Shown here in pieces: positions 1 through 12,507 of a DNA stretch of 64,000 nucleotides. Positions within the stretch are counted from its first letter, which is position 1; each line of letters starts with the position of its first letter. The notes beneath the pieces are model-generated. The model worked only from the letters and a program-made list of their open reading frames with translations, was not told the DNA's origin and searched no databases. Position numbers and translations under genes: made by a program. This DNA is from Sisyra terminalis (lineage: Eukaryota > Arthropoda > Insecta > Neuroptera > Sisyridae): the NCBI GenBank assembly GCA_958496175.1, contig OY292275.1, forward strand, positions 18,662,001 to 18,726,000, in the 5' to 3' direction.

Positions 1-1769
1 TAAACAAACCAATTATCTGCATTAGTGATATTTTGTTTCGAGAAGTTTTGTTTTTCATTCCTTTTTTCGAGTGGTTTTTACAATATTAAATAATGAGAAA
101 TTATTTAGCTTTATTTTTTTTACTTAGGATTTTAATTTAAAAAAAAATATAGCACGCAAAAAAAGTATATTGTTTAATATTTTATCAGCTGTAACAAATA
201 TTAATCTTATCAGAATTTTTGCACCATTTTTTGTTGGGGCTTAATCTTTTTTATTCTTACTGGTATTTTCTTCGAACTATGTACATTAATTATGTGTACG
301 AGAAATATTAATACCAACAAAACTATGAGCTAAAGTTTCTAAACATCCCCTTTAAATGTTGTTGAAGTTTTGGTATAAAACCACAAAAGTATTTCAAGGT
401 GGCAATAATTTTCGCTGTTAATTAAATGAAAAATATAACTCTTAATATTCGAAGAAGTTGAAAAAATGAAGTACCACGTTTAAAAGTTTTAATGAAAAAT
501 ACATTTAATTTCCAATTAAATTCTCGAGGGTGCTTTTATAATATCCACGTATGTATGCGACGTGTAAGCTCTTATAATAATATGAATATTTATTGGGGTT
601 TGCATTCCGTCGGTGAGTTAAATGAGTAAGGCTAATTACTTCTTTAAGTGCAATGCAGAAATAGACGCTACCAAATTTACGCTTCAGTTAGTCCTTATCA
701 GAATATTTCCGCAGTGATATTAATAATACCATTACTCATAAATATCATCTAATTTTATAATTAAATAGAGCGGAATTTATTTTCGAATTTCAACTTTGAG
801 GAAATTTATTTCACATTTAAAAAAATCAATTAAAGTATATTGTGCACTTAAATCCCATAGTCGCTACAAGACCAGTAGTACAAAAAGAAACTTTAAAAGA
901 AGATTTAAGATTTCCCTGTTAAATTGATAACTTTACAAGAATGTATAAGAAGAGTTGTATGATTTAAATAATAGCTGGTTTACATCTTAGAAACTTCTGT
1001 TTTCTTTGTTGTACTTTTAGTTTGACATTTCTGTGAAACCAGGGACAATATTTAATTCCATGCTGCGACGAGAGTTATTATAAAACACAGAGTTTCCTGT
1101 TGCCCAGTTGGTGTCTGAATATTATTGTCAAGAAAATACATCTACTTTAGTATTTGTTATCTACAGAGAAGTCAAGCAGGTTAGTAAAATATGTGTAGGT
1201 ATGAAAATGTAGTTCAAATAACTAACATAGGTAAAATAATTCTTCCGTATTCCATAATTTAAAATAAAAAGGAACATAACTTCTTTCGATAAAACATATA
1301 AAAAGCTACTTATAAACATCTTACTTATTTTGCCGTGTTTAAATTATTATCCTTTTTAAATTTATTGTTAAGTTTGCTTGTTATATTTGTTCGTTTGGTT
1401 ATTGGTTACAAAAGCTTTAACTCTTCAATTTTATTTTTTTAAGAATCGTTAAAAAAGGGGCTCGTTTATAAATTTAGAGATAAAAGAAAAACTTTTTTTT
1501 AAATATCTTTTCTTTTTTTTTTGATAGAAGCGTTTTCCAATATTAGGCCAGCGAAAAAGGTTTGCATCGGTTTTTGACTGTTTTATCTGAATAAACACAA
1601 TGGTGGATTAGGATGTAGACATTCGGATACAGCAATTTTTCTTAGAGAATATGTAGGTAAAATATTAAATGGTGAAATAATATAAAAGCATTTAAATACA
1701 GTAGAGATTGAGATAAAAAGAACAGCCTTGGTCACTTTTACTTTGACCTCAAAATTAAATGCAGATGTA
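1..1769. other. AT-rich non-coding DNA
   Basis: I see no gene here. The stretch is AT-rich with many short A and T runs, and all open frames are short and unlike known proteins. If the receptor gene on the right is one unit, this is probably intron or 3' flank. Confidence 0.5.
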
Positions 1770-2409
1770 TACAATAGATGGCCAAATTATTAAGGACAGT
1801 GTTCAAATTTATGCAATTTTAAGTTTATCACATTTGTTTAATCCGTTGACTTTTAACCGTTTATTTTATTTGAAATTGCTACTAGTTCTACTTCATTGTT
1901 TTTATGTTTCTCTTCAAAGTGTTTCTTCACTCTTAGCTGAAGAAAATATCACTGTTTTTCCTTGGCCAGGGAATTCACCAGACATGAACCCCATAAAAAA
2001 CATGTGGGAGCTCACCGAAATTTTTTTCACCTTTGCGAAAAAAGTGATCACTACCAAGTGCCAGTTGAGTGAAACTCTTATCAGAGAATGACATCACAAC
2101 TCCAAACTTCAAGAACATGCAAAGACATGCATTGGGAGCATGCCTAGACGCATATAGAGTCTAATTACCATAAAAGGTGGCATCATTAAGTACTGAAAAC
2201 AATTGTACAAATTTTTTGTCAATTCTAGTATTTTAAAAAAAAGTAGAAGAATACATAGTTTTGTACAATTTTATTGTTATTTTTATGATCCCAATAAAAA
2301 TAAAAAATACTGAAGAGGCCTACAACCAACCATGTGTTAGCAAAATCAAATTAAATTTGAAAATGCAAAAACCTCAATATTGTCCTTAATATTTTGACCA
2401 CTCACTGTA
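1770..2409 (+). mobile_element. Internally deleted Tc1-like DNA transposon
   Basis: Both ends carry matching terminal inverted repeats. The left reads TACAATAGATGGCCAAATTA and the reverse complement of the right begins TACAGTGAGTGGTCAAAATA; both then continue into TATTAAGGACA-type sequence. Each end sits at a TA dinucleotide, the target site of the Tc1/mariner superfamily. The body holds only the last third of a transposase (see 1927-2198), so at 640 bp this is a non-autonomous, decayed copy. Confidence 0.8.
1927..2198 (+). pseudogene. Tc1-family transposase, C-terminal remnant
   Basis: The frame contains WPGNSPDMNPIKNMWEL, the highly conserved block around the third catalytic acid of Tc1 transposases, followed by a degenerate tail with SMPRRI and KGGIIKY, the usual C-terminus. 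In active family members the block reads NPIEN; here the glutamate is a lysine, so the DDE triad is broken. In-frame TGA (near 2090) and TAG (near 2157) codons interrupt the tail. The N-terminal helix-turn-helix and the first two aspartates are deleted. It lies between the two Tc1 terminal repeats, reads in the same orientation, and cannot make a functional enzyme. Confidence 0.85.
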
Positions 2410-2507
2410 AGTTTTAAGGAAAATTCCAACAACTATAAAATTATGCTTTTCTACTCTGATTTGCTTTATGTTTTGAATGATAAACTTTTTTTTTTAAATA
2501 AATATTT

Positions 2508-2655
2508 ATTTATTATCACTAGGGTCTATAAAGTCTAGGGTTAATAACAATCCGTAATTTAGAAATATCGAATATTTACTCTATTCGAGGATCGAACAAA
2601 ACACCTATCAATTTTGGAGCGGTCACCCTGACCACTTAGCCACCAAGCTAGTATA
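2508..2655 (-). repeat. tRNA-derived SINE copy 1
   Basis: Read on the minus strand, the head has a Pol III A box (TGGCTAAGTGG), the shared GACCGCTCCAAAAT segment and a B box (TGTTCGATCC). It is followed by the family tail with CGATATTTCT, CGGAT and a degraded TAGAGTCGCTAA region. It ends near a TTATTATC run. The same arrangement occurs at 8.7, 12.3, 17.6, 22.2, 27.5 and 59.4 kb. Confidence 0.75.
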
Positions 2656-5600
2656 ATATTGTTGTATTCTAGGCTTCTGATACCAGTGTTCTGAAGCTAA
2701 TACAATAAATCAGTACGATTCATGGAAAGACTTATAATATTAAGAAGACCAGAAAGAAAAAATAATTATGGTCGATCACTCCCAGTGGATAGAACTAATA
2801 TCCAAACTCAACTCTAGTATTCAATTGCGATTTGGAAGATCCGGAATAGAATAACTTGGACAAGTATGTTCCGGTAAATCGTTGGAACAACCTCCGGTGT
2901 TCTATTCATAGCAGGTTTAATATCCACCATAGTAGCCACCACATGTCAGACACTGGACGTTGAAAAGATGGATAAAGTGATTTACAAGAAATAGCAATTA
3001 CTGACTGTTGATTACTTATCAATAAACGTTTTATTTCCTCAGTATTCCAACAGAACTGTCGTTGCGGACTCGCTAAAAAGCTAAAGTTTAAATTTCAGTC
3101 ATATAAATTGGGAGATAATTGGGTTTTCAAAAAAGTAATGAAACAACCATTGTTTTGAAGTTTCCAAATATACATCAACCCTTCATTTATACAGAGAAAT
3201 ATTCAAAATTTCTATCTTTTTTATTAATACCAAATGATTTTTTTTTATAATTTAAAATCGATAGTTTTTATTATTCTCATTCATTCCAACCAAAAATGAT
3301 AAAAACTTTAAGCAATATGATAATAAGGAAAGAAGTGGTACAAAATTTATGTCAGACAGTTAAAGGGCTCTCTAATATTACAAAAATCAATCATTGTTGA
3401 CCAACCAAGTACCCAAAAGTACCCAAATATTAACAATAGAGAAAACTTTATTCAGCAACATGAACAACATGATAAAGAAAGACTTCTCTGTGCAAGAAAA
3501 CTTCTGGAAAAAGTTCATTTATTAAATATGGAAAATATTGCTTTAACCTCTATTTTTTTTCACTTCTCCACAGTTGTCTATAATTTCAATTAATTTATTT
3601 CAATCGATAGAAAATTTTCATTTTTTTTTCGAATTGTTGTGAAAAAAAAACATTTTTTTTCAAACAAAACTTTCATATGAAAATTATATTTTGTCCATTA
3701 AAAAGATTATTGAAATGCTTCAATGATTACTAAACAATAATACTTACAAATTTTAGTACCGCAAATTACTCAGAATATAATCATTTTTCACAGTTTATAA
3801 ACTTTTCGAATAAATTTTCTGTTTTTTTAACTAGTTTATTTATTTTCCCTGTCCTCGTAAAAAGAATATTCTTTAATACGAAATAGATACGAAGTAATAA
3901 TTTGTAATTGTATTTACATCGTTTCGATAGCAGTTTCTGTAACGGAGAAAAGTTTGCGCTAGTAAGTAGTGTCATTTTTCAATGTACATTGATATGGGAA
4001 CGAAGCTTACTACCGTTCCATTGTTTTAAAGAACAATATTTTTATGCTTTATAAAAACAATAAAAGTTATTTCTTTTAAAAAACTTGTATTCGAGATCTT
4101 TCAATTTAAGAGATTTTCCAACATCATTTTTCATACTGAAATAAATAACTTTTCCAATCATTTTTATTTCGAAAAATAGTTATGTTACGGTTCGATATTT
4201 ATTTTACAATTTAAAAAATATCGAGACTTAGTACAATATAAATGCTAATAGAAGTAGAAATGTGTTTCAAATTCATTGGAAAAATGATGACGTTTTTTTT
4301 TTTGTGTTAAGTCTGTTGCCAAAAATCGATACGGAAAATATTTTTAATTTGAAAACTTACAGCGTGTTTTACTTATGTTGATGCTAACGAATAAAAAGGT
4401 AATCTAAAATAAATGTGAAATCGAAATAAATGAATTAACTTAAAACATAGAAAAGCACTTTATACTAACGTCGTTCAATATAAATAAAATATATTGTAAT
4501 GTTGAAGTTGTATTTATCTTTGGAGAAATTTATTTTGTTCTGGATACAACCTTATATATTGTGACTTTTAATGTGATTTTGTAATAAATAAATTGAAAAC
4601 TACACATTTAGCTCCTTATAGTTAATTGTTTTTTATTCAATTTTGTGTCTACATGAAAATCAAAATTTGTGAAGCGAATTAAGACTTCTAGTAATTGGGT
4701 TGTGCCATGAATGGTTTTTGTTAGTTCTTAAAGTAGATATGCTTTTTTATGAATTTAATTACATTATGAAAGGTTATACGAATATTTTATTTTTTGATTA
4801 ACTAAAGAGCATAACTAGCAAAAATTTTAATTTATTTAAAATTTAAATCGGATTTTGTTATATTGGTTTTCAGAAAAAAAAAACAGTGGAAAACCGTATT
4901 TTTTGAATACTTTTATTTGTGTATATTTTTTGTGACAAAATATTTTGATTGGATCTGTTTTTATTTTTTAAATTTTAATTGTAATCTCTGAATAATAAGG
5001 GAGAAAAGAATTGTTGATACCCCAAAGGATCAAATCTGGTAACATTGCGTTTTTTGTTTGTATCAAATATTAAATTAGGTATTACTATATTTGCATTTTA
5101 AAATTAAAAACAATATAAAATGCAATATTGTTTTATGTTTTTTAAAAAAAAAATCAATAAAAATAATGACTTTTTAAGAGGCAAAATTAATAATCATCCT
5201 ACACAAAATGATAAAACACTATTTTGCAAAAGATTAAAAATAAATTATAGAACAATAAAGAAAAACTTAAGGCAAATATATAATGAAAAAATGTTTTCTT
5301 GAAAATGATTAATGCTTCCGAATCTCTATAGGAAAATAATTTTCTCTTCGCAAATACATAAGGCATAGTACAAGGTGAAACCGAGGCTTGATAAAGCGTC
5401 GTAACCTCGACTCCGCAATATCCACTTTAACCACTTGTAGTCAGATATTTGAAAAGTTTTAACGGTTTAGGTATGCTCCTTTTTAATTCATAACGCATTA
5501 AATTTTAGTAAACAAAACAGAGTTTATGGACAAAAAAAAAATATAAATTCAGAGAGTTTTTTAAAGAATTTTTCACCACCAATTTAAACAGCATAAAAAT

Positions 5601-6104
5601 TGTGAAACCATTCGAAAAATGTTTAAATCAATTAGGAAGAAAAATAGGGCGGAATTTATGAAACGAAAATTTTATTGATGAAACAATAATAGGAGATATT
5701 AACTTCCTTTTTTCCGTTAGAAAGTTTTATGGTAGATACAGTGATAACTTGGAAATAAAAACCGTACATAACTGTGATTTATAATATTATGGATGATGCA
5801 AAAAAAATAACTCAAATATGTAAATATTGGACTTTACAAATACTGAGATTTGTTGAGAAAAAAAATTGGAGGAAAAACGTTTTCATTGTTTTGAATTTGT
5901 ATTTCAAGATAAGTAGATAGACAATTGGTATTCATTTATAATATTTCGAATAACTATTTTTTATGAAACATAATCAAGTCGTTATTTGAAAAATTTAGAA
6001 AGCCTTATACTGGCTAACCAAATGAAGCACAAGAAAGTAAAGGCCAATTTAATAAAGAAGTAATATTATCCATGTCACTTTTTTATTATGTTGGGTTTTC
6101 TAGG
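2656..6104. other. AT-rich non-coding DNA
   Basis: No gene is recognised. A moderately GC-richer patch near 2745-2960 contains GATCACTCCCAGTGGA, which also occurs in reverse near 37,424-37,440. This may be an old unnamed repeat, but the match is only about 15 bases. A Lys/Asn-rich frame at 5120-5302 looks like chance. Another GC-richer patch near 5370-5440 has no readable coding signal. Confidence 0.4.
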
Positions 6105-6785
6105 ATGACGTTAGTTGAGTCTCAACACTGCAGCTTTAGGGTTTATGGTGCTTTCTGGGTGTCTACTTCACCTAGTAAAGACCAAGCAGCTGGGTGAACC
6201 TTAGCACTTATCCCACTAGGTGCTTTCCGATAATTTTAGTTCCAGGGTTTGTTATCCCCAGTTTCTCATTTTTCCAATTATTCAGAGCACCAAATTCCCA
6301 GAAGTAGTTTTATCCTCTGCCTGCAGAACCTACATTTTGGATCATCTACATATAATACCGATGTATACAGTGTCTCTTCATTCCTCAATGGTCAGTTATT
6401 TAACCCGTTTTCCACGACCTTAGACGTTATTATACCATTCTGAACTGTTTTCTTGCAAGATCAAGAATATTTCAGAAGTTACTTTTTGTGCTGGCTTTCC
6501 TATCATTATTTTACTGTGCTTTTGTCCGGTCGTATTCTTCCATGATATGTAGTGAATTTTGTAAACTCATTTCTTGGTGGTATTTTTCATCGAAGGATCC
6601 TTGCTAAGCAAAGGCGTCAACGTTTTCATTATTCTGGATATACTTATAGCCTGGCACCCATCTCAAGTTTGCCTTGTTATTGGTAGTCAGGCTTATGAGG
6701 GTTTTTTACACTCCTTAGTCAAGTAAGAGACGATCTGTGGTTTTGCTAATGCCTTTTATAATATTTGGTTATTGGTGAATATTTG
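6105..6785 (-). pseudogene. LINE 3' end with RNase H domain, degenerate
   Basis: On the minus strand, 6785-6590 translates to a broken but clear RNase H C-terminal region, with LRWVPGYKYIQNNENVDAFA standing where LINE RNase H domains have a WVPGH...GNE.AD motif. The aspartate is present, while the histidine and some flanking residues are altered. Further 3', near 6400-6290, a segment resembles the Cys-rich tail (KCRFC). The end at 6230-6120 reads as VLRFTQLLGLY-type sequence and then a 3' UTR. Stops and frameshifts are frequent. RNase H-bearing LINEs of the I/LOA/R1 groups are the likely source. The 5' part is missing. A second copy of the 3' UTR lies at 14,931-15,035. Confidence 0.75.
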
Positions 6786-8734
6786 GGTCGTGCTTTTATT
6801 TTATATTGATAGGTGAATGTTTACCATTTATTGTTATGGGGTCCTATTCAATTAAAGATCGCAAGTAAATTATAAAGAAATACTATAAAAATGGGAAATA
6901 AATAAAAAAAAAACATTTTGAGCACTTTGTTATTACTTTGTTGGCACAATCATCGAAATTAACAGTACCATTGTACGTTTAGTATGTCAAACCAAGGCTA
7001 TGGTTCGGTTGAAGATGCACTCAAGTCTGGCAGGTCAAAGCTGTTCCTACTCAGGATGTAATCGTTACTGTGAAACATAGTGTAAAAATTATCCTGATAG
7101 ATGCTATATAATTTTTATATAATAAAACAATGCTACTTGCCACACAAGCGTGAAAATATAAAATATTTGTAAGCGTTTTTTTCGAAAAACCGCCTAATTT
7201 CGTTTAAAAGAAATGTGATTTGGCTTGCAATTTTAATCATGCAATTTAACAACAACAGACATCTTTTTATTAAAATTTCTGAAGAACAAAGTGTACATTG
7301 ATAAACCAGCCACCATCTAAGATCTAAAAACAACATCAAAATCGAAATAAATGCCATGTAATTGTTTCTGTAGGCCAGGAGATTAGGTTAAAAATTTTAA
7401 TCATCAAGTCGATTTATGTTAAACTAGCTATCGTGAACATATAAGTAATATTACTTTTCATACATAAATGGCATTAATCAACCACAAAAGTAAAGAACCC
7501 AACTTGATTTGAAACTAAAAATATATCGTTTTAATTTGCATTGACTTTCGTATGCCTCATTTGGCTAACCCAATTTTAAACAAAGGATTATTAGTAGTTG
7601 TTTTAAACTTAAGCTTTTTTATATAAAAACGAATGACAAAATTTTAAATCATTGTGTTGAAAAAACGACTATTAGAAGGTACAAATTCCTTAATACAACA
7701 TAGCATTATTTAAATTTTTTCTCAGGGATCTTATTTCAGAAGAAATTAATGAAACAATGATGAGTAAAACATCAAATTACATATTAAGCACATACACGCG
7801 TAGTAACATCCTGTAATAGATTTAATTACTCTCAAAGTAATCAAAAACTGAATATTCCTTTCAACATTCACCTAAGGATATTACTCCCACATTTTGTTTA
7901 CATTCAATACATTTAAGGTTGAGTTGATTTTTTTAATTTTAATGTTTCAGCAAGATTTTCTATCAATACAGAAATGTCGGTGAATAGAATTCTTTAGAAT
8001 AAGTTTAAGATTCTCAAAAGGTAGCTGAATTGGTATTCAGTTGTACATGACCGCACATTTGTTTTCACTAAAAATAAGTTCTGAACTTTTCACTAACGTA
8101 AATGACATGCTTGCGAATTTGGTGTGTTTGAAACTATCGATTCGTGCAAACTTTTAGGATTTCTTTTGAGTTCTTTTCAATACACAAATAAAGATTTAAT
8201 CACAAAACGAGTCAATTATTCCCAGTCAATGATCACTAATTGAATATTTTCTCTTATCAGCGTACATTTAAAAGAATGTTGTACCTATAATTTACAGGAA
8301 CAAATGACACACCCTCGCACCGTGCATAAAAATCGAGATGGAGAAAATTGATTTAAAAACAGGAATTTCTTGATACAAAATAAAAAAATAAAATTGAACT
8401 CCTGTCGGTTTTAAAGGAATGTGATGTCATGTAAAAAAATAAGCTCATTATTTAACACAAAATCAGTTATTATTACACAAATTACTTTAATAGTCGATTA
8501 TTATTTAGAATCTGTAAACAGGAAAAACTGTTTATCTCTGTAAGATATAGTTTTGTAGATACTTCCCGATAAATTATCGTCATTTTACCCTTACTTGTAA
8601 TTTATTCCATCAAAAACATAAATGTGAAAATAGAGCCAAGTACGATCGATGTTTGGAGTTGGCTTCGCCGATAAAAGAGTTGACATATTTAAAAAATTGA
8701 AGAAAATATACATAAAATAGAATTCAATCGACCG
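6786..8734. other. AT-rich non-coding DNA
   Basis: Nothing recognisable. The left edge may still contain a few decayed bases of the neighbouring LINE. Open frames here, including one at 7133-7357, have no family signature. Confidence 0.4.
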
Positions 8735-8897
8735 ACTGCAGCCTAGTGGTCAAAATCACCGCTTCAAAATCGGTGTTAGGTTCGAATCTTGTATCGAGCA
8801 AATTTTCGATATCTTAATCTACGGATTTTAATAACCCAAGAGTCGCTAAAAAACCTTAGAAGTTATAAGGCGATGGTAAAAATAATAATAAATAATA
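8735..8897 (+). repeat. tRNA-derived SINE copy 2
   Basis: The head has GCCTAGTGGTCAAAATCACC, then CGCTTCAAAATCGGTG (a possible anticodon arm, CACCG pairing with CGGTG) and a good B box, GGTTCGAATCT. The tail carries TCGATAT, ACGGATTTTAATAA, AGAGTCGCTAA and CTTAGAAGTTATAAGGCGATGG, then an AATAATAATAA run. It is one of the better-preserved copies. Confidence 0.85.
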
Positions 8898-11393
8898 GAA
8901 TACAAGTATTAAAATTATTGAGAACTCATCAAACTATTTCTATAGTTGCATTGAATAGGTTAAAATAGCGAATTCATTATAAGAAAGAATTTATAATTTT
9001 ATTAATTCCACCTAAAAATAAATATTTTTATTGTGCATCAATATATGAATATAAATATTTTATTGAATTTTTCAATAATTTTATTTTAAGTCAAATATGT
9101 CTATTATCTATATACTGGCCGTTATATTTTCGATATTTTTTAACCGGTATTTGTATTCAAAAATTATTTCAATCTTCTTAAAAAAAAGAAATAAATAGAC
9201 AGTCCAAAAATTAAATACGGTATTTAGTTCTTTTAGGCTTTCATATCGAAAACCTTACAGTAGGCTTCAAAACAGTAATAGGCTATGAAATCGGAATTTG
9301 TAATATACATTGTTCTTACGTTTAAACTCAGTGATCTATACCGACCATTTAAATAAATCATTCTTTTTAAAATATAAATTTTTAGTATTTATTAAAGTTG
9401 ATACTACAATATAAAATTATAAAATATTATTTTTTTTTATAGTTAGCTTAAATTTATTAGATTCAAATTTATAGCAATTATTTTTATAAGCAAGAGTAAA
9501 TTCAAATATAGGGTAATATTTCAAAAATAAATGAAACTTGAACCTTTATGACAATCTCGTACGATAAAATCAGTGAAATTTATGTAAAAGATTTCTAAGA
9601 TTTATATCTGCTATTAACTACTTGGAAACCAATTTAGTTAAGCTGCAATGAGTATAAAGTATTAATAAATTGAGAATAAAGAGAAATAAAATAAATGCGC
9701 ATTTAAAATGATTAATTTCGGTACTTTAAGACCATTATACTATACAATTAAATTGTTTTAGGTAACCATAAGTTTATTGGAATGGAATTTAAAAAAATGT
9801 AAATGAAATTGTTTTTAAAGTCATTATTTTTTTTCTGAATTTTCTTGAGGGACAATTATAACAGCTAACTTTCACAGCTCATGAGCAATATCATTTTATA
9901 ATGATTCCACAAAGGAAAAACTTTCGTGTTTTCAATTTTGCGTGAAAGTGTTTTGAAATAAAAATGAAAAGTTGTTTATACAATATAATACGAAATAATA
10001 CGATTTTGAATTCATTGAGTGAGGAATTTGTTTAAAATTTTCTTTGCTTCGCGTATTCTCTGTAGTGATAATAATGGAATTTTTAAATGAATGTGTCAAA
10101 TGTGAAAAAAATTTAGACATATTTTGATCATAAGATGAAAGAATTTGATTCTATGAAAGCATTTTACGCGTTGAAAATGTTTTCATAGAAAAGTTAAATT
10201 GATTTTGGCTTTGCGCGCTAACAATATAAATTTATTTGCTGAAAAATTGAGCATATTGACAATGGAAATTTTTCAATTACTGGAAAAGACTACAAGAGGA
10301 TTTTTGATGTTGACCTATTATGTACACGAACGAACATAAAACTCAAAGATTTCTTACATTTCTCGATTTTTTTTCCATTTTTCCTCGATTTGTACCATTT
10401 GGAAAGGAGTGTAGGCCATTATTCATTATAATAAGGTAATATTTGGTTTTGATTTGAGTACTTTTATAAATCATTTGCACGATTGTTTGGGGTCAGTAGG
10501 TCACTTGAAAAAAAAAAATAATTAAAATTTTTTCTAATAAATCGTTTAAAATAACCAATTTTGATATAAGAAAAGGTCACACAGAAAAGAAATAGATTTG
10601 ATATCCTTATTTCATTCTTGAGAGGTAAAATGATTTAATTGTTTTTATACTGCTTTATTAAAATAAAAGTTTAATTAATTTTATTTTTTTACTTATGATG
10701 ACGAATGTGACAAAGAATGGTTTGAGCAATAAACAAACGGGAGCATATAAGCAGCGATTGTGCATGAAACAAAGAATAGATTCAATCGTAGAATAATGCA
10801 TTAGTATGAATGTATTATGTACATCAACTGTAATATATTATATGCAATACTTCTGGAATAAGAAAGGAAATTCACAGATATAGCCTCGTACACGTTTTCT
10901 TGTTGTTTTCAAAATATTAATAATTTGTCAATCCAAACGATATTGGAAATAATATATCAAAAATATGACAAGTTTATACAAAATTTAGATGCAAGTAGGT
11001 TTGTTTTTTTGTTGAAAAATAAAATTTTGTTGATAAAAAATATATATTTTTTTACTCTTGCAGTTATAAGAACCACTATTTATAGTAATGTCAAAATTAT
11101 TTTAAATTTTCTAAATCATGTTTCCAAAATGTTTTATTAATCCCCTAGACTGAAAATTTGGGACAAAAATTATTTGAGCTCCAGAAAAAGTGAAATTATT
11201 TTGAAATTGTATTACAAGCATATTTAGGTACTATACAATTTAAGAAACATGCAAATAAAATCATGGAATAAGCAAAGAATAGCGTATTGAGATCTTGGAT
11301 GCAAAAAATTCAACTTATCACATTCACGGTTTATAAGGAATCGTGAAGTATGATTTCCCTTAATATTCATTGGTTCGAGGTTGTTCGCAAGAA
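8898..11393. other. AT-rich non-coding DNA
   Basis: No gene or family-specific repeat seen. The frames at 9932-10,120 and 10,925-11,140 are low-complexity AT-driven translations. Confidence 0.4.
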
Positions 11394-11459
11394 TAAATAC
11401 TTAGGTTTTTAACTAAATTCACGCTTGGAACGTGGAACGTCATCATAAATAAACAAGTG
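11394..11459 (+). pseudogene. Tiny LINE reverse-transcriptase fragment
   Basis: The plus strand reads KYLGF-x-LNSRL followed, after a small indel, by residues matching W-K-x-H-I-N-K. This is the KYLGFHLDRRLNWKTHINKK block found intact in the Jockey-type element at 42.4 kb. One stop (TAA) replaces the histidine codon. Only about 20 codons are recognisable, so the call rests on one conserved block. Confidence 0.45.
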
Positions 11460-12109
11460 ACTTGAATTCAAAATTCAAATTGATTAATCAAAAATAAAAT
11501 ATATCTTTATCTAATTTCAAAGTAGGGATAATATCACGCTTCAATTTCGAGTTCAAAAAGTTAGAATAAGCTATTGATTTTATCCCTCTGATTTTGACTA
11601 CTTTTTCGAAAATGTTTAAAGCGATGGTAAATCAAACATAAAGCTATAATTTTTGTGACCTGTTTTTGACTTATTTATCTCCAACAACACTTCCATTTTC
11701 TACTCCAACTCCAAAAAATCACATTTAAAATTTCCGATTTCAACTTTGGTTCTAATAAATCCACCTCTGTTACCTTCTTACTTCAATGGTCATGATCTTT
11801 AAAACAATTCTCCGACCAAGGTAAGCACAGTGGTACACATCATATGCTAAAATTTCAAATGTAACGTTCCACTACTAAACTCGACAATTGATAACGTTAC
11901 ATATATGGAACGTAGCTAAACTATCTAATGTCAAAATAATTCAAACACAGCATGGGTAAGTATTTAAATCTTTTTTTAGCGTAGAACGATACATTAGACG
12001 TGAGATTATACATCGCGATTTGGGTACAGAGCCAGTAACAGGATTTATCAAAAGATAAGATAAAAATTCAATGTGAGTTGTGAATAGTCCCAAAAATTGA
12101 CTGCTACCA

Positions 12110-12324
12110 TCTTATATATAAATTGACTATCTTGCTGTCCGTGCGTTCAGACTATACGCATGCGCTCGGTTATCCCCACTTACGCATTCAAAACGTTGGT
12201 AGGGTTAAGTTGACACAGCGCACGGCATTCAAACATGCCTATTTGATCAAACCGGCTAATTACCAAATTTGTTTTTTTTGTATTTTTTTCATAACAACGT
12301 TTTGATGCAACGGGCAACTACTAG
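12110..12324 (+). mobile_element. Short non-autonomous Helitron
   Basis: It starts with TCTTATATATAAATTGACTA after an A and ends CAACGGGCAACTACTAG before a T, the Helitron pattern (5' TC, 3' CTRR, insertion between A and T, no target duplication or inverted repeats). Both ends are nearly identical to those of the 905-bp element on the minus strand at 48,897-49,801, so the two belong to one family. At 215 bp it has no coding capacity. A SINE follows 17 bp downstream. Confidence 0.8.
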
Positions 12325-12340
12325 TTTTCTAATAACCACC

Positions 12341-12507
12341 TTAACCTACTGGTGACCGAGTGGTCTAGATGACCGCTCCAAAACTGGCAGGTGTTGATTT
12401 CGATTCTCGTATCGAGAAAATTTTCGATATTTCTCGATTAAGAAATCTAACTAACTCTAGAGTCGCTAAGATCTAAGTAGTTATAAAGCGACGGTAGTGA
12501 ATAACAT
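12341..12507 (+). repeat. tRNA-derived SINE copy 3
   Basis: A full-length copy. The head is CTACTGGTGACCGAGTGGTC, then GACCGCTCCAAAACTGG, a B box-like TGATTTCGATTCTC, CGAGAAAATTTTCGATATTT, and the tail with CTCTAGAGTCGCTAAG and AGTTATAAAGCGACGGTA ending in ATAACATTAAAAAAAA. It lies directly beside the Helitron at 12,110. Confidence 0.88.

Noticed and set aside
6220..6443. Two plus-strand open frames
   Set aside because: They are antisense shadows of the degenerate LINE RNase H/C-terminal region on the minus strand.
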